Positions 25,701 to 38,059 of a stretch of DNA of 64,000 nt are shown here, in pieces. The stretch's first letter is position 1. The number at the start of each line of letters is the position of its first letter. The notes under the pieces are model-generated. The model had not been told where the DNA came from and searched no databases. It saw only the letters and a program-made list of their open reading frames with translations. A program made the translations under genes and the position numbers. Origin of the DNA: Ananas comosus (lineage: Eukaryota; Streptophyta; Magnoliopsida; Poales; Bromeliaceae). The DNA lies in the NCBI RefSeq assembly GCF_001540865.1, contig NC_033635.1, positions 5,516,559-5,580,558 of the forward strand, given 5' to 3'.

Positions 25701-28700
25701 TGTAGTGTGCTTGATTATGCTTGAGGGTCCAGCTTTAGATGTTATGTTGCAATCAGTTAGTGGAAAAAACATAAGCCTGATTAATTTCAGTTAGTGGATG
25801 ATTCTGGGTTTTAGTATTCTTGTTAAAAACCTATTGATTTCAACTTGTGCTTCTCATACGGTCCTGATAATGGAGGGGTTAGATTTGTGAAACCTCTCAA
25901 GTGAATGGAATTACTAATATAATACTTTACCTTTGTATATAACAAGCATTGATCTTACCTACTGTGGCATTTTTTTTTCCCCCTACCACCTTGCATGCTA
26001 CTAAGCACTAATATGATTACAGGTGGTTATATGGATTTTTTTTTTTTTTGACATTTTCTGATGACGGGTTCAGGTTATCTTCTTCACATGAATTTAACAA
26101 AATATGCTCATTTTCTTAATTCTTTCAAAACAGACTTTGGTATGTTAGAACAGATGATGGGGTATTATATGCCAAATTTCTCTTTATGACCATTATAAAA
26201 TCTTGTGGATTTAGTATTTAATCTACTATTTCTCAGATGAGCTTCTGTTGATGTACTTATAATGACAGGTTATTCCATTATTGAATAAAATGCAATTGCA
26301 AGCTGAGAAATCTGTCTCGGCAGATGCGAATCATATCATATCTGTGTCTGTACCTCCAACTAGAAGTGACATTCTACATGCCCGTGATGTTATGGAGGTA
26401 TGACTAATAATAAATGTATTTTGACTTTAGCCAACTTAATCTGGTTCTATTAAGTATAACCATCTTTTCCCTTTCCCCCTCTGAGTACATCTAATTGTTC
26501 GTGAAGGATGTTGCTATCGCTTATGGCTACAATAATATCCCAAAGTCAAAGCCTAAGTGTATGACAAATGGAGGTAGACAGCCACTGAACCGATTTTCTG
26601 ATAAAATTAGAGCTGAGGTACGAATAAGAGCTCATAATTTCTTTTATGATTTTTTGGTTGCTTTTTTGCAAAGTTTGCTCTCTACTTAAGGTATGCAAGT
26701 TGGCTTATAATATGAGAGGGGTAGAAAGCATCTAGCTCATTTATTTACTGAATCTGTTTTGTCAGATTAATTTTTCTTCTATTTTTGCATAGGTTGCAAG
26801 GGCTGGATATTTGGAGGTGCTCACATGGATCTTGTGTTCCCATGAGGAGAATTTTTCAATGTTAAAACGAGAGGATGATGGGAAGAAAGCAGTCATTATT
26901 GCGAATCCTCGTTCATCTGAATTTGAGGTTTACTTATTATTCTCTCAAATGTCTCTAAAGTCTAAACTTTATTTTTTTTGTTTTACTCTTCAAGTCGCAC
27001 TTACCTCCAGCTGCAAAAGTATAAAGTTTCACAATTATATTTCATTCTTTTTAGATACTTTAGTTGTTGCTGATACCACATAACACCATGTAGCTGAATA
27101 CAACATATAATATTGTGCTGTTGTTGTGATTTCTGGCCTCTGATACCCGCAGCACAGTTTATATCTGTTTTTGTGATTTCTGGCCTCTCATACATCTACT
27201 TATTAATTCACCCACTGAGTGGTTGAATTAAATAAATGCACTAATTAGATGCATAAGTTGTGGCTGTTGGGAATTTCTGGTGTTAATAGGGCTATTCTTT
27301 ATACATAACTTTTACATGTGTTTTGCGGAATAATATTCTTAGTTGAAAGTTGCAGTTGTTAAGAAATCTAACAAGATTTCACTTTAGGAATTAAGTATAA
27401 ATATTTCACTCAGTCCTATTTGATATTCATTCTTTGTTAGCTTGTATCCCCTCTCTTCTATGTTTCTTTTCCTTTTTTGAAATGTTAGAGGAATTTCCTA
27501 GTACATTAGTCATAGTTAACATGACGCCTTTGATATCCTAGGACCTTTCAACTTGAGTCCTTAAATTAAAATGCTTTTCCCTAATCTTCTTGTAATTATT
27601 TGCTTCATTTGCATATGTTATTTGTAAGGTTCGGAAAGAGTTAAAAGAAGTGGATATTGAGACAGATATGGAAAGCATTGAACTTGTTGTAGCATGAAAT
27701 GAGAGAAAAAAAGAGTACCAAGTGAATGAATTTGTTGTCGTTAAATTAATCACGATCTAACTATTCACAACATGTTTGAAATCAGAAATCACCTTTAATT
27801 TCTACCCTCTGGCCTTTGTCCAAATTTTTTTTTTTAGAATTTGCATTAAGAAAGTTTCCTGTTCATTCTAGGAATATCCTTGGAATTAGATCTTAAGTTT
27901 GAAGTTAAACAATTGAGTCTAGCTATCCTTGGTACTGAATGCATGTCTGTCGCAAGCATATGCTTGTGTGCATCATGTAGGATGCTAATCTCCAATGAAC
28001 ATAGCTTGCTAATCTATCCTTCATCATTGAAGTAATAGGGAGTTTCTTAGTGAAAAAATGCATTTTGACTGCTCACTGGATTGTAGCTTTGACATGTTTT
28101 AACTGCTATCAATGTTGGAAGCTCCCTATGCTGTTTGTTTTATTTGAACTCTACAAGTAAATTAAGCAGACTCCAATTTAACAGGCCAATGTAATGGTAG
28201 GAATGAGAGTTAGTTCCATATCTACCGAACACATTATATGAGGTAGGAATTTTGGTGATGAATTTTGTGAGCATTAAGATGTAATAGATTCCGATGAGTT
28301 CAAGCATCATTATCAAACTTTGATGCAGGAGCAACTAATTTAGTTCTAGATACATTGTAATCAAGAAAAATTTGATTTTAAATGGTTCGTTTTTTGTTAT
28401 ATGGATGTTAGAAGGCTTAAAGTTGGATGGTTGGTGCTAGATGAAGAAAAGAAGAATGCTATTTGGATTGCAGCAAATATTTGAAGGAATGACACTGAAT
28501 TTAGGGTTTAGAATTGATTACATAAAACTTAACAATTTTCTTGCGATGAGTTTGTAATTAGCTACCTAAGTGTGTTGAGCCTCAGTTATCTTTTGGTTTT
28601 TACTAATATAAGTTATTTCACATTTTTCCCCCTCAAATTCCTAAGACATTGTGTTTATGTTTGGCACTTTGTTTTTGTGCAGGTTGTTCGAACAAGTTTG

Positions 28701-31461
28701 ATGTCATGCTTATTGAAAACTTTGAAGCACAATATTGACCATCCGAGGCCAATAAAGGTACTCTGTGCAGATCCCATGTGGCTAATCATCTTGTTGTTCT
28801 ATGCTGTTTCATCCGTGTAGCTTATCATCTTGTTGTTTTATTCTTTTTTGTTCTAGGCTTTTTTTTGTGTGTGCGCGCGTGTGTGCGTGTTTTGCTTGCA
28901 ACTTTTTTCTCTTCTCTTCCTGATCACATTTTATCAGAGATATTAATTCTGTTTCTAAGTGTTAGTTAAACGACTAATAAGTATGTTCATTTACTGTTCT
29001 TAGTCTTGATGTCAAATTATTTCACTGATAGAAGCATATCTACGCGCCCTGGTTGTCTAGTGTTCCTAGATTTATTGACTTTATTTCTTTAACCAAGTTG
29101 TTTATCTTCGTTGGTAGAAAGGAAGGCTATTACAACATAATTAACTAGTGCAACTCATTATCTATTATAAATCTTTATTTTCTTTTTCTGTTGAACATAG
29201 ATATTTGAAGTTGGCGATGTCGTGACGCTTGATGCTACACATGATGTTGGCGCTGCAAATAATCGTCGACTTGCAGCATTATATTGCAATGTGACCTCGG
29301 GATTTGAGGTAATAGTTTTATTACTCAAGTACGTGAATTAGTTGCATACATGTCAAATCACTTAATAATCAAACCATATTTTGATGACTTTTTTCTCCTA
29401 TCTCTTAGTCCAGGATATATCTGATATTTAATATGTTGGTTGTTGTAAGAATTGATAGTAACAGGTAAACTCCTCGCGAGGCTAGGACTCTTGTTGTTTA
29501 ATTTTGTCCTTAACTATTCATGTTAGTGGTGAACAAGGATTTAAGTGCCGTGGCACGGGGTCGTGGCGGAAACTTGCCGGCATGGTGCGTGCCGATGCGT
29601 GCCAGTCAAAAAAATTTTTGTGTGCCGACACATAATAGCATGAAATATTTATTTCTTTAGTAACAAAATATTCTAACTATTTATTATGTCTTTTTATCAC
29701 ATTTATTGAGAAAATTACTTACTAATTTAAAGAATAGACGGTTTTGAACTGTGCCATCAGCACGGGGTCTGTATCGTGCCGGTATCTTGTTGGCACGGTA
29801 CGGCACGGTAGATACGGCTCGTGCCGACGGGCACTTAAAACCTTGGTGGTGAACAAACTTAAATAAGGGATAGAACAGTGTAAAATGTTTCTTGATAATT
29901 TCTTTCCGCTAACTAATGCAGCATATGGTCTCTTATATGCATATCTGGTATAATGAGAAATATCTCAGAATTAAAGGCTTTTCTTTTGGGTAGAGAATTG
30001 ATCCAATGTAAGTGTTGAAAAAGCATGTTTCAGCTGCTACATGACTAAAATTTTATCCATCGGCTGGAATTGTTAACCAATTAAAATTTATTTTTCTTGG
30101 CTTCATAACTTTGTAACATACAATTATTAGATTAACCTCCTTGCTTTATCCTCCATACATTAACCACTTTCTTTTTTTAAAGTTCCTGATGGACATCAGA
30201 GCTTCAACCTAGTTAGATGGCCATCAGTCTAGTGATTAATACCGTACAGAGACCTTGTGCCCAATTTTCAATATTTCAGGTTGAAAAAACTTATGCTGCC
30301 TTGAGGTATCTGAATTGCAAGTTAGAAATAGCAAGACTCGATAGTTAAGAAAAGCTGTAAGGAATTACTTCTTTTTGATTCGGATGTTGCTGTTAAATAA
30401 TGGCTGAAACTAATGGGAGCATTATATGAAGTATTTTAGTATGGTAGGAAGTAATTTACGTAAATTTGATTCACCTGTACTTTTATTATTGTTTTTTCTA
30501 TGGTCTTTTTAACTGTTTTGTTGCTCTTACATCTTTTTGTTAAATTTCTAAAATTTCAAGCAAATATTCCTTCATAAGCACCTGCCTAGTAGCAGGGCAA
30601 GTTATCCAAGTTGCATACTCTAGTAGCCTCGTAAATTGCAGTTAAGATGCAAGGAAGACGAAGATGATCTTGAACTTCATTTTGGTTTTCTCTTTCTTTT
30701 ACTTGTTTGTGTGATGCATTATGATATTATCAATAAATATTACTTTTCCGATTGGAGCTTGAAAAGTTTTTACTGCTGTTTTATGAAATACAATGCGAGA
30801 GAAGCATGTACCTATACATTGATCTATTCACATTTGCCCGTTGCTTTGCAGGAAATATTAGGTTTGGTGGAAAGAATCATGAAAATTGTGAGAGCTCCTC
30901 ATGTCCCAGTTGGTGATAGTTTTATGAGACCTTCAGAGGTAGGAAAACCCTTGTTGTGTCTTCTGATCCAGATAGTGTCATGTTTTTGTATTCATTCTCC
31001 TTCTATTTCATTGTTTTTCCATAAGAAGGATATGTAAATGTATGTAATTGTTAATCTGCGTGAAGGAACCGGAGTTTTTCCCCAATCGACAATGTAGCAT
31101 CATATTCAAGGGGAAAGAGATTGGCAACTTCGGCATTGTTCATCCTGAGGTACTGCCATTTAACTTTGGGATTCTTGTAGCGTGATGGTGATGCAATCAG
31201 TTGTCTATAAACGCCAAGAAGCATCTTTCTAACATGAGTGCTGCACCGGTGTTTGCACTCGGGCACATACATAGCATAATGATAATGCAATTTTAATTAT
31301 CTATCTTCGAAAACGGCTAGTCAACTTTGTCATGTCTTTTTCTAGACTTTTTTTTTGGTATCAATCTAATTTACTGTTTATTACCCTCCCAGGTATTGAA
31401 GAAATTTGGCATTCCTGATCCATGCTCATTCGTGGAGATTGATATCCAGGCCTTATTATAG
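16727..31461 (+). CDS. Phenylalanine--tRNA ligase beta subunit, cytosolic, 19 exons
   Basis: This encodes the beta subunit of the alpha2-beta2 enzyme that charges tRNA-Phe in the cytosol. Beta recognises tRNA and edits mischarged Tyr-tRNA; catalysis is in alpha. Coding exons: 16727-16784, 16884-16939, 17070-17170, 18119-18248, 19415-19530, 19630-19696, 20063-20104, 21572-21613, 22062-22138, 22708-22834, 22933-23100, 26269-26397, 26507-26617, 26793-26927, 28683-28757, 29201-29308, 30852-30938, 31066-31149, 31393-31461. They total 1782 bases (593 aa) with every junction GT-AG and in frame; plant orthologues are close to 598 aa. Landmarks: [12 protein letters not shown] at the start, [14 protein letters not shown] near residue 68, the B3/B4 editing region over exons 4-10 ([13 protein letters not shown] near 235), the B5 region over exons 11-13 ([19 protein letters not shown] near 358), and the core-like C-terminal domain ending [17 protein letters not shown]. 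The ATG matches the family start exactly. Intron 11 (3.2 kb) carries two hAT MITE copies and intron 16 one. A decayed second copy lies at 50447-61111. Confidence 0.95.
23602..23946. mobile_element. hAT-type MITE in intron 11 of the PheRS beta gene
   Basis: The ends carry CAAGGATTTAAGTGCC (from 23606) and GGGTACTTAAAACCTT. The direct repeat AGGGGTAA occurs at 23594-23601 and 23947-23954, an 8-bp hAT-type target duplication, although the left copy is followed by CTAG before the usual CAAGG start. GGCACGGTACGGCACGG words near both ends add to the inverted symmetry. Same family as 29534-29845. Confidence 0.7.
24206..24465. mobile_element. Truncated hAT-type MITE in intron 11
   Basis: A second copy of the CAAGG/TTTAAGTGCC family, beginning AAGGATTTAAGTGCCGTGG near 24209. 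It follows the complete relative through GGCACGGTACGGCACGG, CACATAATAG and GAGGGTTTTG, then departs near 24450 so that the right inverted end is missing. Confidence 0.65.
29534..29845. mobile_element. hAT-type MITE in intron 16 of the PheRS beta gene (312 bp)
   Basis: The terminal inverted repeats are CAAGGATTTAAGTGCC and, reversed, CAAGGTTTTAAGTGCC. Perfect 8-bp target duplications GTGGTGAA lie at 29526-29533 and 29846-29853. The dead gene copy at 59477-59490 has the uninterrupted sequence (GTTAGTTGTGAACAAAC), which serves as the empty site. Intronic; no effect on splice sites is visible. Confidence 0.85.
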
Positions 31462-31813
31462 TGTCAGCTTTATTTTATTCTACCCATTCTTTTTTAGTCG
31501 AGATCTTTATTTTTTTGGTGGCTAAATTTGAGATATGAAGGTTAAGACTTGACAAAATATGAAGATTAGGAGTTGCGCCCGGATCATCTTAAAACTATAT
31601 TGTTACATCAGATTTTTGACAGACTTCGTCATTTGATTGAAATTGGCAGATACTAATATGGTAATTTATGCAAAGAATCTTTGTATCTTTTCTATTTTTG
31701 CCAGATACTACAAAGGTCGCTTTAAATTAATATCTGTGTCAACTTGTTCTACTTTTTCCCTAAATTCTTTTGCTTGGAGTACTTTTGCTTGTAGCAGGTG
31801 TGAAAACCGAAAA

Positions 31814-31854
<41 letters not shown>

Positions 31855-31991
31855 GTCTCTCTGTTGTGTGCGCGCGCGCGCGTGCTTTTCTCGTTCTCTG
31901 ATTTCTTTGTGACTGCTGAACCATTGAGGCTGTTGTTTATTGAATATTATTATTTTTCTCGTTTGTTCTCACCATGCAAAGCAGTTTTCTG
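31462..31991 (+). other. 3' flank of the PheRS beta gene with CT microsatellite
   Basis: This contains the probable 3' untranslated region; no single poly-A signal stands out. A (CT)n tract at 31816-31860 is followed by GTGTGCGCGCGCG. The same order is found after the dead copy at 61455-61550, so the duplication extends at least to about 31945. Confidence 0.5.
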
Positions 31992-32001
31992 GCAGTGAAA
32001 A

Positions 32002-32164
32002 GTTTTTTCTTTTATTTTTTTGAGAGAAAGGTAGGATGCTATCCGCTTCGTTTATTTCATTTAGAAATAAACTTAGTTAGAAATGTGAACTAGGATTCGA
32101 ACTTGAGACTTTCGATACTAGCCATCAAGCTTTTTGCCACTTACGCTAGGAACGGTCGGTTCTT
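32002..32164 (-). mobile_element. tRNA-derived SINE
   Basis: On the minus strand the element starts near ACCGACCGTTCCTAGCG, carries an A-box-like segment (CCTAGCGTAAGTGGC) and a B box (GTTCGAATCC, about 32095), and ends with CTACCTTTCTCTC and an A-rich tail (T-rich on the plus strand, 32002-32030). Direct repeats GCAGTGAAAA at 31992-32001 and 32165-32174 are the target duplication. It closely matches the SINE at 62691-62843. Confidence 0.8.
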
Positions 32165-32174
32165 GCAGTGAAAA

Positions 32175-32870
32175 TTTAAAATGGAAATAGTCTTTGCCCC
32201 AAGTTTCAACTAGCCTTGTTTTCTCTCTTTTTTTTTTTTTTTTAATAAAAGGGTACTTGAAAATAGATGTGAAAGTAACTATTGTGAATTAGGAAGCTAT
32301 ATTCCGTGGAATATTGCTTATGCATCCATAGAAAATACCATAAATAACTTAAAAACCCTACAAAATTTAGAAAATATTATAAATTTCAAAAACTTTAAAG
32401 AATCAATTAGAAATGTTGATCTGACTAGAGATATAATAATTCTGCAGTCTACTAGCATTAATAATTTGTTAGGCTTTATTTATATACCCTTGTTGCGATT
32501 AAAATCAAAATAGCGTCGGATACTACAACGAAAGGGTCAAATCAAATTTTTACTATAAACCGGTTTTCTGAGCAAAAAGTTGATACAATTAAATAAAAGG
32601 AGAAAAATCAAATAGATAAAATATACAGGTAAAATAAGATTTTACTAAATAATAGAAAAATTACACATGACTCCTCTTCTGTAATAGAGTAATTTCAACC
32701 CAAGCCCTCCTTCTGAATCACTCTCATTCCTTCCTCGCCTTCTATAAATCCAAAAGATTTCTCTCATTGAAATTGGAGCTATCTCCAAAAAACACCCAAC
32801 TTATACACTAGGTGCACCAAAAGCACATAGTTTTCTCTCTCTTGTACGGTCTACCCACTCAAGGAGTTAA
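32175..32870. other. Unassigned AT-rich intergenic DNA
   Basis: No gene or clear repeat end. The segment 32818-32870, around CACATAGTTTTCTCTCTCTT, recurs at 35095-35140 just beyond the LINE fragment. Confidence 0.4.
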
Positions 32871-32874
32871 AGGG

Positions 32875-35800
32875 CCTGTTTGGCCTAGCTTCTAGAAAAA
32901 TGATTTATGTAGAAGTGATTTTAGTTTGGAAAATTGATTTTGGTGACAAGTGATTTCTACAGAAGTCGATATTTGGCCTAGCTTTTGAAATTTTGGGTCC
33001 AAAATGATTATCGGCTCAATAAAGGATTTGAGAACTTGTTCTCACTTCATGCACCATTCTCTGCAAAAGAAGTGAAGACGACTATCTTTTCCTATATGCC
33101 GGAAAAGGCACCGGGACTGGATGGTTTCCCGATGCTCTTCTACCATCACTTCTGGACCATATTGAAGAACGATTTTATGAAAGTTTTTGACCGTTTCTAC
33201 AATAGTTCTCCTAATCTAAGAGGAATCAATAGTAGCTGGATATGTCCCATCCAAAAAAAAACTCAATGCCTCGTCGGCAAGAGATCTTTGTCTAGTTAGT
33301 CTAGTCCACAGCATCGCCAAAATCATTTCGAAAGTGCTTGCAACATGCCTTTAATCTTTCATGAACCGGCTGATCAATTCGTACCAGGCAGCTTTCATCA
33401 AGGGGCGTCACATTCTCGAGAACTAGTATTGTGTTCACATCCTCATCCATTATCTCCACTTCTCTGAAAAATTGGCGGCCCTTTTAAAGAGCAACTTCGA
33501 ACGAGCTTTCGATCACATCAACTGGAACCTTTTATTCTAGCTTCTCAAAGCTAGGGGCTTCAGTGACAAGTGGATTGGCTGGATTTCAGCATTGCTGAGT
33601 TCGACTACGACGGCGGTGCTCCTGAATGGAGCCCTAGGCAGGTCGTTCCCCTGCAAATGAGGGCTTAGACAGGGAGATCCTCTATCTCCTCTCCTTTTCG
33701 TCCTTTGCATTGATATGCTATTCAGATTAATACAGAGAGCAATTCTTTCGGAGTCTTTCTTTTCTTTGATGGCTCAAGCAGATCAACCACTATCATCACG
33801 ATCATCCTTGAAGCCTTCTCGGCAAGCTCGGAGCTCAAGCTCAATTTTGGCAAAAGCTCTCTAACTCCTATCAACCTATCTTTTGAATAGGCCATAGCTC
33901 TATCTAATACCTTTATCTGTCCCTCGCAACATTTCCCCTTGTCGTATCTTGGACTACCCCTCTCCCCCAAGTCTCTTCATCGAGTTGACTATCTGCCTAT
34001 TATCGAGAAGATCGACAATCGTTTGGAGTGTTGGAAGGGTTCCACCCTTTCTAGAGGTGGGCGCCTTATCCTTCTAAACTTGGTCATCTCTTCCTTATCT
34101 ATTTATTTTTGCTCCGCTTTCTCACTTCTAGCCTAGGTTAAAAAAGCGATCGACAAAGTTTGTCGAGTTTTCTTCTGAAAGGGAAAGAACATTACTAATG
34201 GGTTCCATTGCCTTGCCAAATGGGGGCAGGTTTGTTGTCCCAAAAAGGTAGGGGGAATCCAGATCAGAAACTTACAGGTTGCAGACTCGGCTTCATTGAT
34301 GAAGGGACTTCGGAAGTTGTATACCCCCCAAACCTTACCTTCGGTGCAGTTGTTGCAACAAAAACACTACAAACGATGACCGGCAACAATTGCTAGCTCA
34401 AAGCCCACCTGTTGTTGCCCTCTCTGGAGAGATATGCTCAGGTTAACTGCCCTATTCCTCACTTCGATTGACGTCACTCTTGGAGATAGAAAGGAAACGC
34501 CCTTTGGAGCGTGAGATGGTGTGGGGATGTTACACTAAGAAACTGCTTCCCTTCCCTTTATGTGGCTTCTGAAAATAAAAAAACTCACTGTCAAGATTTG
34601 GATTCAACGCTTCGCATCGCAGACCAACCTGGGATTCAATTCTCCCCGATGTCCTGAAGACCAACTAAAACTCCAGCAACTTGCGGTGGTGTCAAGCAAC
34701 ATCACTCTTTCCACCTGCAGACACGATTCACTCACTTAGCGATGGAATAGCTCTGGAAGGTTTTCGGTACAAAGTGCTTCCGAATTTCTTATGTACGATG
34801 GAATCAACAACTGCAATCTCCCTTTCCTGTGGAAACTTAAAGTACCCCTCAAAGTTAAATTATTCATATGGCTCGCTGTGCGAAACAAGATTTTGATGGC
34901 TGACAATCTAGCTAAACGTGGCCGGCACGGCCCTACAAATCTGCGTGCTTTGCAACAATGAAGCTGAGACTCTCGAACACATTATGCTACATTGTATCTA
35001 TGCAAAATCATTGTGGAATTGGTTGATGCCCATACTATCAACCGCTCATGTATGGAGGTACATTGCCTCTAAAGGAATTGCAGCACGATTCACACATAGT
35101 TTTCTCTCTCTTGTACGGCCTACCACCCAAGGAGTCAAAGTCGGTATTTGGTCTAGCTTTTGAAAAGTGATTTTGATTCGAAAAGTAATTTTTGGCTCAA
35201 TATAGCATTTTACAATCCCGTTTTCTAAATTTGCTTCTAATTTTTAGAATAAGTTTTTTGATTTTCAAAGTCCAAAATTTGAAGTAACTAGATCCTGCTT
35301 TTGAAAACTGATTCTGATTATGATTTTGAACTAATAACTAAATTAAGTTTTTTATTTTACAATCAAATTTTAAATTTAAATTCAAATTTTTTACTTTAAA
35401 TTTTTAATTTATATTTGAATTTTTGAATTTCAACTTTTAAATTTCAAATTATAAGATTTATAATTTAAAATTCAAATACTAAATAAAATTTTAAATTTCA
35501 AATCTCAAATTTTAGATTTCAGAATTCAAATCTTATTTCAAATTTTAAATTTAAGGTAAAATTTAAAATCAGAAATTTTAGAATATTAAATTTAAAATTA
35601 TAAGTTTTAATTTTCAAATTGCAAATTTCAAAATTTTTAAATCAAAAATTTTAAATTTTAATTTTGAATTTTGAATTTGAAATTTGAAATTTGAAAATTT
35701 AAAATTTAACTTTTAAATTTTAATATTCAAAATTTAAATTCTAAATTTAAATTTCAAATTTAGATTTTAAATTTGAAATTGAAAATTTAAGTTTATATTT

Positions 35801-36100
35801 TAAATTTTAAAATTTACATTTTAAATTTTTTAAATTTCAAATTTGTACTATATATTAAAATATCAAATTTAATTTTTTTTTGGCAAATTTTAAACTATTT
35901 CGAAATAAAATTTATTAAAAAAATATTATTCGTAAGTATCAAAAAAATTTGGCAAACAGTTTTAAAAAATCACTTCAGAAAAATCGTTTTCGATCTAAAC
36001 TCAGCTAAACTCTCTACAACTTTTAACCAAAATCAATTCTCCGAATCAAAATTAATTTTACAAAAATTATTTTTCGAGAATTTTTGCCAAACGAGCCCCA
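32875..36100. mobile_element. MITE-like element (GGGCCTGTTTGG class) interrupted by a LINE fragment
   Basis: The left end GGGCCTGTTTGGCCTAGC (32875) and the reversed right end GGGGCTCGTTTGGCA (to about 36098) are imperfect inverted repeats. The right part (35160-36000) is AAATTT-rich as in related elements. Sequence from the left end (TATTTGGCCTAGCTTTTGAA, about 32970) occurs again at about 35143 (TATTTGGTCTAGCTTTTGAA), on the other side of the LINE remains. No target duplication could be identified. Confidence 0.5.
33020..35090 (+). pseudogene. L1-type LINE reverse transcriptase remnant
   Basis: Conceptual translation in shifting frames gives a series of plant LINE landmarks in the right order: APFSAKEVK and PEKAPGLDGFPMLFY (33050-33145), YQAAFIKGRHILEN (near 33380), GLRQGDPLSPLLF (near 33663), SYLGLPLSPKSLHRVDYLP then WKGSTLSRGGRLILLN (33940-34080), and a C-terminal zinc-knuckle-like RVT segment with LCNNEAETLEHIMLHC (34942-35000). 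The YxDD catalytic motif falls in a stretch I could not read, probably deleted between 33730 and 33900. Several frameshifts and stops separate these pieces, so it is inactive. The endonuclease domain is missing, as is usual for 5'-truncated LINE copies. Confidence 0.8.
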
Positions 36101-36823
36101 AGTATCTTAGTATAATTAATATTTTAATTAATATTTAATTTTAAATTAATTTATCCTCTTTAAACGGTTGTTGTAAAATATCTAATCCTAATTTAACTAG
36201 AATTCTAGTCCGCAGCTAATCAAATTCTACCAACGTATATATAATGTAAAATGCTAATCATATATAGTAATTCCTTATTCTACTCGTCATCAAACAGTTG
36301 AAATATCCGAGTCCAAATTACACTATATATATATATATACACGATCCATACCCGTCGCACTCTGACCTTGCTTTTTTTTTCCCAAAATTTCGACCTTCCA
36401 CGTTCCAACCACCTTCGTAATTAATTAAGCAGGGTCGACGTCCAGTTTACTCTCCCAGCAAGCTAGCAAAACAGTAAGTGCTACACTAACTTGGCCATCG
36501 CTACCAAGCTCTATTATCTATCTAATTCTTTCCAAGTTCTTGATTCGATCGTTTTGTGCGCGCGTTTCGTTTTTCAAATTTAGTTATCGATCGCGATGGA
36601 ATTAACCGTCGATCGACCACTCTCTTTCTCTGCAGTACGTACGTTGATGTGCAAAATTTCTTGGTTTCTTGATTTCTTGAAGTTTTTTTTGTTTTTCGTA
36701 CAATTCTGTTGCCTAATTTAGTTTGTGGAATTGCATGCTATGTACTGCTAGCTCTTTTGATGTAGTATATTTTCTTTGTCCCCGAAGAAGAATTAGCGCG
36801 CGTCGGTGGCGCGGAGATCAATC
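36101..36823 (+). promoter_or_regulatory. Upstream region of the NAC-domain gene
   Basis: An AT-rich stretch with (TA)n at 36330-36350 that could supply a TATA element, then a mixed region with CAGTACGTACGT and several CGATCG words. The transcription start and any leader intron are not determined. Confidence 0.3.
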
Positions 36824-38027
36824 ATGGTGATGCTTCCGGGGTACAAGTTCACGCCCAGCGAGGAGTTTCTGGTGGGCGACTTGCTGAGAAAGAGGCTGCG
36901 CGGGGAGCCGCTCGAGGGTGCTGCGGCAAGGTGCATTTGGGAGGCTGACGTCTACGGCGACGAGCCAGAGCGACTCACCAGTCTGTCCACTCCAGCAAAT
37001 CGTGATCCCTGCGAGTGGTTCTTCTTCAGCTGGTGCAAACGGATCAAGGCCAAGAAAGCCCACCGCGGAGGCCGAGCTGATCAAGAAGGGCGGCAGGGCA
37101 AGAACAGAAGGAAGGAGAGAACGGTGCGCAGGGATGGACGCGTAGAGATTGGGCAGTGGAGGTCCACCCAGGCCGTCAAAAAAGTGATCCACATTGACGA
37201 CTTGGGCCGCGCCGTCGTGATTGGATACCACCAGAATTTCGAGTATCGTGACAGCAAGAAGCAGAAGTCCGAATGGCTCATGGAGGAGTACGGCGTCCTC
37301 CCGCCCTTGGAGGACGCAAGCGGCGAGGACAAGGAGCTGGTTATCTGTAAAATCTACAAGACGCCTGCCGCCAGACGTGCCGAGGCAAAACGATCAGCTG
37401 GATCATCGCCGGCTTCCCCAATTCCTTCGCCCGTATTGCCGTCTCAGCATACATTGCTGCTGCCACCGCCGCCGCAGCAGCAACATCCAGCTCGGACCGA
37501 ATTACTACAGCCGCCACCTTTCAGGCCTTCACTGCCGGCAGTTGTGCCCCCGAATTGGCCCAATCCGTGGCGGTCGAGGGCGCTGTTGCAACCATCCTGG
37601 CCCGAACAGGTGTTGCAGCCTCCTTTCTCGTCGGAACCATTAGTGCTCCCTTATCAGCATGATCCGCTGCCGCCACCCCTGCTGCCGTGGCACCAGCCCG
37701 AAGAGTTGCCTCCGCTTCATCCGCAGCAGGACATGCCGCAATACAACATCGCAATGGCGGAAGACGCCTTGTCTGATGCATCCTTTGCCCCTGATGATTA
37801 CCAATTTGCGTCCGATGGGCATCGTGGAATGATTGATGCCTCTGCCGAAACTCTGCAGCCTCCGCCGCCACCAGCAGTAGTAGTTAATCCGCAGCATCAT
37901 GCTGTCTCAGCTGCACATGTCGGTGATGATCGCACACCTGCTGACTCACAGAGCTCCCAATGTACTACTACTGCAAAGATATCCGAACATCACGCGGATA
38001 ATGGCGGCGTCCTCCCCCTGCCGGACG

Positions 38028-38059
<32 letters not shown>

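Noticed and set aside
30636..31037. A 133-codon frame covering exon 17 (and its equivalent at 60284-60685).
   Set aside because: It reads intron and exon 17 together; the real exon is 30852-30938 with GT-AG borders. Conservation of the frame between copies reflects the duplication.
30939..31065. Possible missing small exon between exons 17 and 18, because orthologues have a somewhat longer loop here.
   Set aside because: No in-frame segment with splice signals and fitting residues was found; exon 17 joins exon 18 in frame and the total length (593 aa) is close to the family norm.
36806..36823. Six-codon N-terminal extension of the NAC protein.
   Set aside because: It would start at GTG. The ATG at 36824 lies just before the NAC subdomain A, as expected.
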